Source: Mesostigma viride (lineage: Eukaryota; Streptophyta; Mesostigmatophyceae; Mesostigmatales; Mesostigmataceae). Taken from it: a stretch of DNA of 64,000 nt. The stretch is taken from positions 6,984,453 to 7,048,452 of the forward strand of contig RPFO01000079.1 of NCBI GenBank assembly GCA_009746045.1, read 5' to 3'. The translations under genes and the position numbers were made by a program. Below are positions 57,540 to 64,000 of the stretch, piece after piece. The notes under the pieces were generated by a model. It had not been told where the DNA came from. It saw only the letters and a list, made by a program, of their open reading frames with translations, and did no database searches. Position 1 is the first letter of the stretch; each line of letters begins with the position of its first letter.

Positions 57540-58111
57540 TGTTACGCCGCGGATATCTACCTCCACCTCTACCTCTAATGGGCCTGATACTACCTAAACT
57601 GGTCAGGCCTCCTCTACTTAACCCTCTGGCGAAAGACGAACGTGACGGAGCTGATCTCAATGCATTAACGTAAGTGTTGCTATAATACGCCATACAACCA
57701 TTTACCAAAACCCGTTTACTCCAGGAATAGAGGAAGGAAACACAACTACACTGCCGTGACCCAAGCCTAAATGTGTCAATTCACTTAACACACGCCGAGT
57801 GACCACACAAGGAGTGGAACGTGCATAAATGGTCACCAACGGTCCAACAGGCTCGGGCCGACCTGGCCCTCGCCTGCAGAACCACAGAAACACAGGCAGG
57901 TGCACAGATGCACGCCGGTCCACTACATTCTACAAAAGGATAAGGACCACTAATATAGTACGCGGCGCGGCGCCCAAAGGCACCCAATATACCACAGTAC
58001 TGTTACGGGGACAATCATGTCCAAACTAGAACTGCACGTAACCTAGGAACAACCGAGGCCAAGGACCTAATTTACGTCCGTAACTACAACGAATTGTTAC
58101 GCGACGTAACA
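57540..58111 (-). repeat. 3' LTR of the Ty3 element
   Basis: 572 bp beginning TGTTACG and ending CGTAACA on the plus strand, so the termini are inverted repeats with canonical TG...CA. The left limit is fixed by the interrupted element at 57539; the right limit by the adjoining polypurine tract. The second LTR is outside the window. Confidence 0.82.
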
Positions 58112-58122
58112 CCTCCCCCCCC
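58112..58122 (-). other. Polypurine tract of the Ty3 element
   Basis: On the minus strand a G-run followed by AGG lies directly against the LTR start TGTTACG. It would prime plus-strand DNA synthesis. Confidence 0.75.
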
Positions 58123-58486
58123 ACAAAAGGTAGGGAGCCCTCTCCCTACGCAGAGAGGAGGGAACCAAGGGGTAGGAAAATAATCCTAACGCACCCAGCA
58201 CACACCAACACAATCGATAGACCATCCCAGATACAAAGCACCAATAGTTCACACGGTCTCCACCACCACGCCGGGTGGTGTAGGGTTAGCCAGCACCAAG
58301 CCTGGTGGTAGGTTCCCCTAACTGCCTGGAACGGAGTCCTGGCCGGGGGGACGGCACTGGGCAGGACACACAGAGTAAACACATCAGCGCTAAGGACCAA
58401 GAACAGCCAACCAACTGGCCAGAATATGAGGGCGACTCTACATACCGGAGGGACAACACCCTCAGGTCGGGCCTAAGGCCCTCTAT

Positions 58487-60787
58487 CTAGTGGCCATCCG
58501 TCTGGTAAGTGCCACGAGAGGCCAGCAGGACCTCCAGGTAGGCCTGGTAGTGAGCCACATCCTCAACATTGTCATGCCTATCTACAGTGAGGAAAACATC
58601 GGCCCACACGCCGTCAGGAAAGAGGCCCAGGAAGGCCCAGTAATACCTATGCTGCGTGAGGACGACCTGGCCACGGGCCCAGTCCAGAAAGCCACAGGCA
58701 AAGAGGCGAAGGAAAGGCTCTACCGCGATCAGGCAAAGGGCCCGCAGGAGGAGGCAATGATACCGAATCCGAGGGCGCAGACCCGTCGGGAAGAACAGGT
58801 CCACCAGGGGCTCCACGTTGGACGGCCACAACCGGATGTGCCGAATCTCGCGGGAGCGCCACCGACGAACACACTGTCGCGACCCGAATGTCTCTAGGTA
58901 GTCGCTGGCACGAGGAGGAGGGTGACCGCGGGAGTCTAGACCCTGGCCCGGGATAGGCACCGGGCGGCGGGCATCCCACTCAAGGATGGGCTGGAGGACC
59001 GTAGTGTACGCCGCACCCGGCACCGCAGGAAACTCTACTGTAAGGGCATCCGAAGCCATAATGCCCAGAGGGGGAGGGTAAGCCCACTGAAACCCACCGT
59101 AGGTGTCCAAGTCGTTGTGGCGCCTCGCCCAGCGATACAGGACGCGCCGGACCAGGATCTCACCCTCGAACACCGGATCAGCTAAAATAACCATGTCGAA
59201 CGGAGGCCGATCAGTCTCAATGGGTAGGCCACGATCCCGGGGCGCCCGACACACCTGGGAGAACCCATAGGACATGGGAGAGATGGCAAGCTCAGCAGAG
59301 GCGCGCGGCAGGTCACACTGTCGGCAGGCGAGTGCGGACATACCATACCCCGGAATGGGCGTGTCACGCGACTCCGGCGTCGCGTGCACCACAGAAGGAG
59401 CCCTGTCCCGATCACCCTGGGACAACTCCCTGAGGGAATCGGCAGCGCGGGTGGCGCGAGGATCCTGACCGGTGGACCGAACAACCGCGGCCAAAGACCG
59501 CGAGGCCGAAGGAGGAGGGACCGGAGCAGGGGCTGACGCAGGGGCAGGAGCCGACACCGACGCAGGGGGCACTGGTAAAACAGGAGGTCGCGCCGGACCT
59601 GAAGCCAGAGAGGGCCGTGACGGACCCACCAACGACGCAGGCGCGCCGGTCTCCGTTGCCGGTGCACCCTCAGGCCACATGTTGAAAATGGGGCCCGTAG
59701 GGACAGGCAGTCCTGCATAAGATTGACTACCATCCAGGCCCCAGTCAGGAACCGGAATCCTCTGCGGAGGACCACCCTCCCAAAGTCTGGGAAGCCCGCT
59801 AGTATCGCCAAAGAAACCCCGCGACGTCTGCGCCTGAGCGGGAGGAGGCTCGGAAGCAGCGACGGAGGGCGAGCTAACAGGGGCAGGAGACTCCCGCGTA
59901 GGCGCAGGTAGAGCGGTAACAGGCGCAGAGGCAGCAGGAGTCGCAGGAGCCGCCGGAACCACAGCGACCGCGGGCGCAGGCGAAGCCGTAGTCGCCGGGG
60001 CGACAGAAGGGGTAGGGGGCGCGGATCCAGCCGGCGTGGCCGGGACCTGCGCCTGGGCCGCAAGGAAGGCCCCAAACGCCGTGGTCAAAGACTGGATCTG
60101 AGCCTGCATAGCCGAGACCGTCGCCGAAAGAGGATCAGGCAAACCCGAAGGGGTAGGCTCCACTGCGACATCCCGGGTCGACCGAGGGGACGACGGGACC
60201 GGAGAGGGAGGGACAGACACCGAGGAGGCGGACGCAGCGCTCGAGGCAGAATAATCTGGAGTATAATGTACCTCGGCTGGGGCGCCCGAAGGGGTAGGAC
60301 CACTAACCGCTAGTCCCGCCGACTGATCAGCTATCTCCATGAACTCTACGGCCCGTAAAAGGTCGCAGGGGTTCTCGTCTACCTCAGCATCACCCTCAGC
60401 TGGAAGCCACGGGAACACCTCCCGTAGGCAGGTACGGCCCACAGGAGTGGAGAGGTAGGAGAACACACGGCAACACCGGAGAACCGCATCTATCTGCCCC
60501 AAGGCGGGACAGCTGGAACCACACCCCAACAAACAGTGTCCGGCATCATCGAAACCGTGCAGGACAAGCTGGTGCGGCTCATCAGGGGAAGGACCATACC
60601 ACGTGACCCCGAAGAGGGCCGCCCTGACTAAGCTCGCATGTTGGGCCTGAAGGGCCGGCTGCACAACGCCACCCCGGTAACATGATCGCGACACCCAACG
60701 GCCCGGAAGGGCCTCGAAATACAGCTCAGGGTCCGGTAGGGGCAGGGACGGCAGCGGGCTCTCAGCCGGAGGGGTAGGCTCTGTCAT
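58487..60787 (-). CDS. Extra ORF downstream of Ty3 pol
   Basis: About 766 codons from the ATG at 60787 (MTEPTPPAESP); the frame is open back to 60913, overlapping the pol end. The start lies 77 bases after the pol stop. The N-terminal 160 residues contain Trp, Cys and His (VLHGFDDAGHCLLGCGSSCP). The middle is Pro/Ala/Ser-rich with a short helix (MQAQIQSLTTAFGAFLAAQA). The C-terminal 250 residues are well-ordered in composition, with FDMVILADPVFEGEILVRRV and many Arg and Trp. No zinc knuckle, protease motif or clear membrane anchor was seen. Its place is that of env or an accessory ORF in other elements. Without the 5' half, displaced Gag cannot be excluded. Confidence 0.75.
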   Translation of the reverse strand: MTEPTPPAESPLPSLPLPDPELYFEALPGRWVSRSCYRGGVVQPALQAQHASLVRAALFGVTWYGPSPDEPHQLVLHGFDDAGHCLLGCGSSCPALGQIDAVLRCCRVFSYLSTPVGRTCLREVFPWLPAEGDAEVDENPCDLLRAVEFMEIADQSAGLAVSGPTPSGAPAEVHYTPDYSASSAASASSVSVPPSPVPSSPRSTRDVAVEPTPSGLPDPLSATVSAMQAQIQSLTTAFGAFLAAQAQVPATPAGSAPPTPSVAPATTASPAPAVAVVPAAPATPAASAPVTALPAPTRESPAPVSSPSVAASEPPPAQAQTSRGFFGDTSGLPRLWEGGPPQRIPVPDWGLDGSQSYAGLPVPTGPIFNMWPEGAPATETGAPASLVGPSRPSLASGPARPPVLPVPPASVSAPAPASAPAPVPPPSASRSLAAVVRSTGQDPRATRAADSLRELSQGDRDRAPSVVHATPESRDTPIPGYGMSALACRQCDLPRASAELAISPMSYGFSQVCRAPRDRGLPIETDRPPFDMVILADPVFEGEILVRRVLYRWARRHNDLDTYGGFQWAYPPPLGIMASDALTVEFPAVPGAAYTTVLQPILEWDARRPVPIPGQGLDSRGHPPPRASDYLETFGSRQCVRRWRSREIRHIRLWPSNVEPLVDLFFPTGLRPRIRYHCLLLRALCLIAVEPFLRLFACGFLDWARGQVVLTQHRYYWAFLGLFPDGVWADVFLTVDRHDNVEDVAHYQAYLEVLLASRGTYQTDGH

Positions 60788-60863
60788 GACGGCTGCGGAG
60801 GGGAGGGGACAACCAACCACCCGTCGACAGCAGACATAACATAAGAGAGGAGAAGGCCTACGA

Positions 60864-63800
60864 CTAGAGCTTGTGCAGGGTTTTATATTCCTGCAGCAGG
60901 CGACTACACCCATCTAGCTCACTCTCCGTATACCAAACCTTATCTACTTCACTACGAGCATACATCCACTTCACTTTATACTGACGCTGGGTACCGCGGC
61001 CCTTTTTGATATCTCGATGGGCCACGATGCTTTCTACTTCGTCTTCTACTTCCCCAGTGTCAGGATTATGCTCTAAAGGGGCAGGCGCTAACTCCCTGCC
61101 AGCGAACGTACTAGGGTGGTACAGTTTAAGCTGGCTCCTATGGAAGGTGTTTGAATGCGTTTGCCAAGAGGTAGGGATATCGACCTTATACAAGAAATTT
61201 CCTACCCTAGACAACACATGGAAGGGTCCTAAGAAGGCAGGCCTAAGTTTGACCTTCAGTTCTGCTTCAAACTTATGAGCAAAACGGCCAACACGGGGGC
61301 CTTCTACTAATACTAGATCTCCTACTTCTATCTCAGGTGCTCGTCTATCTAAGGAGGCACGCAACCTAGCAAGGTACTTAGCCTGAGCTTTTTGATACCC
61401 TGAGATCGCGTGGTCATGAGCAGTTTTCATTCTATCTAGTAAGGACTGTACACCTTCTACAGTATCTCGGGACACATCATCCTTGTCCCGTAGAGGACTA
61501 GCTAAGAGAGAGGTAGGGGTAAGGGGCTGTCTCCCAGTATCTAAGAAGAAGGGCGTATATCCATGCGCAGCTTGGGGACAATTGTTGAGGGAGAACTCTA
61601 CCAAACATAAATAATCCTCCCAATCACTACCCGAGCCATTAACATAGTGCCTAAGCGCTTCTTCTACTACTCTATTAAGACGCTCTACTAAATGAGAGGA
61701 GGAGGAGTGGTAGGCAGTACCGTAGGTAACCTTGGTACCGATGGCAGCGAAAAACTGCTGCCAAAAATCTGAGGTAAATAATTTATCCTTATCACTAATA
61801 AACTGCCTACTCAATCCATGATATCTATATACATTATTGAGGTATAGGCGTGCGCAATCACGTGCGGTGAGTTCTAAAGGACACGGCACAAGATGGCACA
61901 TACGAGTAAAACGATCTATGAACACAAGGATTTGGGCATTGCCCCTATCATTCTTTCTAAAAGGTCCTACAAAATCCATCATGATAGAATCCCAAGGCAT
62001 GATAGGGTCAGGCAAGGTCCTAGGTTCTGCTATCTGTCCTACATTATTGGGTTTCATTTCCTGGCAAGATTGACAAGTTCTAACATACTCATCCACATCC
62101 TTATAAAGGGAAGGCCAGTAATAAGAGCGGGCTACTAGGTCCCGTACCCGTTTACCACCCTGGTGAGCAGCTAAGTCATGCAACTCAAAGAGCAAGGAGG
62201 AGCGACAGATAGGAGGGACATACAGGCGCCATTGAGGGGGAGAATCTGCTATCTGCACATATAAAAACCCACCTACAAATTTACAAGGGTGCTTGCCTAA
62301 TTGTTGGGGATGTGCAGCAATGGCAGCTAATGCTTCCGGCTCAGTGGCCGTAAATCTACTAATAAGGCGTTCAAGATCAGAGGTAGGCATCGCTACAGAA
62401 GTATCCAGAACAGGTTTAAAGAGATCTCCTACCGCCTTGCCGAAGAGAAGGGGAGGTCCTAGGGGGACTACGTTTTCATAAGACTTTCCTGACCTAGTCG
62501 CTATATGGCTAAGCGGTATAGAAATTTTATTTTTCCCCTCCCCCCCCACCGAGGCCACAGGAAGGGCCTCACACGGGAGAGAGAGTCCTACGTGAGAAAG
62601 GAGATCAGGCATGCGAACAGCTGTATGAAAGAGGTAGGCATAGGAATCATCATCAGGTAGTTCACCATAAGGGGTTACACCCATAGTAGTAGGAACTAGA
62701 GTAATATTGAGAACATCAAGGTCCTCGAAGAAGGAATAGTCTGCACGACGAGAGAGTGCATCTGGTACTATGTTATCTACACCCTTGACATACTGAAGTT
62801 TAAAAGGGGAAAACTGTGCTAAAAATTCCATCCAGCGCGCTTGCCGAGGGGTAAGGTTGGGTTGGGAGAGAAGATGGGTAAGGGGACGATGATCCGTTTG
62901 GATAACTAACCTATAAGGATCTAGCTCACAGGGTTCATTCAGGCAGACATCAAATTGAGCACCTTTAAGGAAGTGCTGCCACGCGTGGCAACAATACACC
63001 ACCGCTAAGAGTTCCTGCTGGTGGACGGGATAGTTACGCTCCGCAGGGAGCATTGTCCTAGAGATATATTCAATTGGCTGTAAGCCCTGACCCTGATCCT
63101 GGAGAAGGACACCACCTATAGCTACTTTACTAGCATCTGTAGCCACAACAAAGGGTTTAGTAGTATCCGGTAGGATGAGTACAGGAGGGGAAAGGAGTAG
63201 GGATTTTAGGCACTGAAAAGCAGACTGACACTCACTACTCCAAACAAAGGGGATATCCTTCTTTAATAAATGATTAATAGGGGCTGCTATAGTGGCGAAA
63301 CGCGGGATAAAACGCCTATAGTAAGAAGCAATTCCTAGGAAACTACGTACACCTTTAACGTCGGTAGGAGTAGGCCATTCCTGAATTGACTTAGTTTTAT
63401 CCGGGTCGGTAGCGACCCCGGCATCTGACAGAACGTGCCCTAAAAATGGGACACTCCTACCCGAACGCACTTTAGCACGGCGCGCCCACAAAGAATTTTC
63501 AGCCATTATTTCTAATACTTTCTTTAAATCACGTAGGTGCGTTTCAAAATCAGGAGAGTAAATAAGAATATCATCTAAGTAAGCTTGAGCACAAGAACGG
63601 TCATGCTCAGATAAAGAAACAGAGGAGAAGGAGGGATCCTTTAGATCAGAGGACACCTGAGGAAGATGAGAATTTCCCATAACAGGTCTAAGCACTTCAT
63701 TCATTAACATTTGAAAAGAGGCAGGCGAGTTACAGAGTCCCATAGCCGCTACTCTAAACTGGTAATGACCAAAAGGGGTAGCAAAGGCGGTTTTATGGCA

Positions 63801-64000
63801 ATCCTCAGGAGCTATCCGCAACTGCCAAAAACCATCCGCACAATCCAGTACTGTGAAACAAGTGGAACCTTTAACCTTATTAAATATATCGTCAATACGA
63901 GGTAGAGGGTATTTAGATTTCACAGTAATATCATTCAACTTCCTATAATCAGTAACTAGGCGAAACTTGCCATTTGGCTTAGGAACTAACAGGACACCAG
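60864..64000 (-). CDS. pol: Ty3 pol, partial: RT, RNase H, integrase, chromodomain
   Basis: The frame is open from the right edge (VPKPNGKFRLVTDYRKLND at the edge) to a stop at 60864. Positions below count from 63938. RT has YLDD at about 120-123, preceded by an extra Ser-rich stretch of about 30 residues after MNEVLRP. RNase H begins near VVATDASKVAIGG. Integrase has HDLAAHQGG...CQSC, then DFVGPF, FISDKDKLFTSDFW and HLVERLNRVVEE for the catalytic Asp-Asp-Glu. GPFHVLSRVGNFLYKV is a GPY/F-like module. The last 60 residues form a chromodomain (YKVKWMYARSEVDKVWYTES), which in chromoviruses directs integration to chromatin. Confidence 0.92.
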   Translation of the reverse strand, partial: GVLLVPKPNGKFRLVTDYRKLNDITVKSKYPLPRIDDIFNKVKGSTCFTVLDCADGFWQLRIAPEDCHKTAFATPFGHYQFRVAAMGLCNSPASFQMLMNEVLRPVMGNSHLPQVSSDLKDPSFSSVSLSEHDRSCAQAYLDDILIYSPDFETHLRDLKKVLEIMAENSLWARRAKVRSGRSVPFLGHVLSDAGVATDPDKTKSIQEWPTPTDVKGVRSFLGIASYYRRFIPRFATIAAPINHLLKKDIPFVWSSECQSAFQCLKSLLLSPPVLILPDTTKPFVVATDASKVAIGGVLLQDQGQGLQPIEYISRTMLPAERNYPVHQQELLAVVYCCHAWQHFLKGAQFDVCLNEPCELDPYRLVIQTDHRPLTHLLSQPNLTPRQARWMEFLAQFSPFKLQYVKGVDNIVPDALSRRADYSFFEDLDVLNITLVPTTMGVTPYGELPDDDSYAYLFHTAVRMPDLLSHVGLSLPCEALPVASVGGEGKNKISIPLSHIATRSGKSYENVVPLGPPLLFGKAVGDLFKPVLDTSVAMPTSDLERLISRFTATEPEALAAIAAHPQQLGKHPCKFVGGFLYVQIADSPPQWRLYVPPICRSSLLFELHDLAAHQGGKRVRDLVARSYYWPSLYKDVDEYVRTCQSCQEMKPNNVGQIAEPRTLPDPIMPWDSIMMDFVGPFRKNDRGNAQILVFIDRFTRMCHLVPCPLELTARDCARLYLNNVYRYHGLSRQFISDKDKLFTSDFWQQFFAAIGTKVTYGTAYHSSSSHLVERLNRVVEEALRHYVNGSGSDWEDYLCLVEFSLNNCPQAAHGYTPFFLDTGRQPLTPTSLLASPLRDKDDVSRDTVEGVQSLLDRMKTAHDHAISGYQKAQAKYLARLRASLDRRAPEIEVGDLVLVEGPRVGRFAHKFEAELKVKLRPAFLGPFHVLSRVGNFLYKVDIPTSWQTHSNTFHRSQLKLYHPSTFAGRELAPAPLEHNPDTGEVEDEVESIVAHRDIKKGRGTQRQYKVKWMYARSEVDKVWYTESELDGCSRLLQEYKTLHKL

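Larger units (their letters stand above)
57540..64000 (-). mobile_element. Ty3 chromovirus-type retrotransposon, 3' part
   Basis: Contains, in element order, pol (partial), an extra ORF, an untranslated stretch, a polypurine tract and the 3' LTR. The 5' LTR, gag and protease would lie beyond 64000. It interrupts a copy of the TTAA-flanked element. The frames are open, so the copy may be recent. Confidence 0.88.

Noticed and set aside
58487..60787. Gag of the Ty3 element
   Set aside because: It lies after pol, lacks a zinc knuckle and has no recognised capsid motif; kept as an ORF of unknown role, though displaced Gag is not excluded.

Overview
The window looks like nuclear DNA of a green alga (Chlorophyta, probably chlorophycean or volvocine). 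Three things suggest this: intron-rich genes with short exons whose products resemble plant proteins; TGTAA, the usual green-algal poly(A) signal, just after two stop codons; and a Penelope-like element with an N-terminal GIY-YIG domain, the arrangement known from the Chlamys group of green algae. No tRNA, rRNA, CRISPR array or bacterial operon was seen.

Layout. 1-2.8 kb: two unrecognised minus-strand ORFs and a 0.9-kb inverted-repeat element. 2.9-16.0 kb: complete nine-exon cyclin C gene on the plus strand, its introns filled with tetranucleotide arrays, minisatellites and a 1.9-kb TTAA-flanked element. 16-18.3 kb: decayed dispersed repeats. 18.3-22.8 kb: minus-strand gene for an unrecognised helical protein (last five exons resolved). 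24.2-27.9 kb: complete six-exon YIPF6-type Yip1-family gene on the plus strand. 28.5-31.5 kb: decayed repeat split by a 1.7-kb piggyBac-like non-autonomous element. 32.4-34.2 kb: PHD-finger and integrase remnants and an LTR-like repeat. 34.9-40.8 kb: large satellite arrays plus two exons resembling a CFAP91/MAATS1 ciliary gene. 40.8-42.3 kb: unrecognised basic/acidic ORF. 43.0-46.2 kb: Penelope-like element. 47.8-49.1 kb: second LTR-like repeat, carrying a 499-bp TA-flanked MITE. 49.6-55.5 kb: complete, apparently recent Copia-type retrotransposon on the minus strand. 57.5-64 kb: the 3' part of a Ty3 chromovirus on the minus strand with an extra ORF after pol; it runs off the right edge.

The host genes are unrelated housekeeping genes: cyclin C (Mediator kinase module), YIPF6 (Golgi membrane protein) and perhaps a ciliary protein. 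Most of the DNA is mobile or repetitive. Insertions are nested: the Ty3 element interrupts a copy of the TTAA element, which lies in a decayed repeat; the MITE interrupts an LTR-like repeat.

The most unusual items are the Copia polyprotein, whose only visible protease-like domain lies between integrase and reverse transcriptase; the third ORF of the Ty3 element; and a 13-14 kb block bounded by two independent repeat pairs. Exon joins were worked out by hand from splice sites, reading phase and family similarity. No alignments or searches were run.
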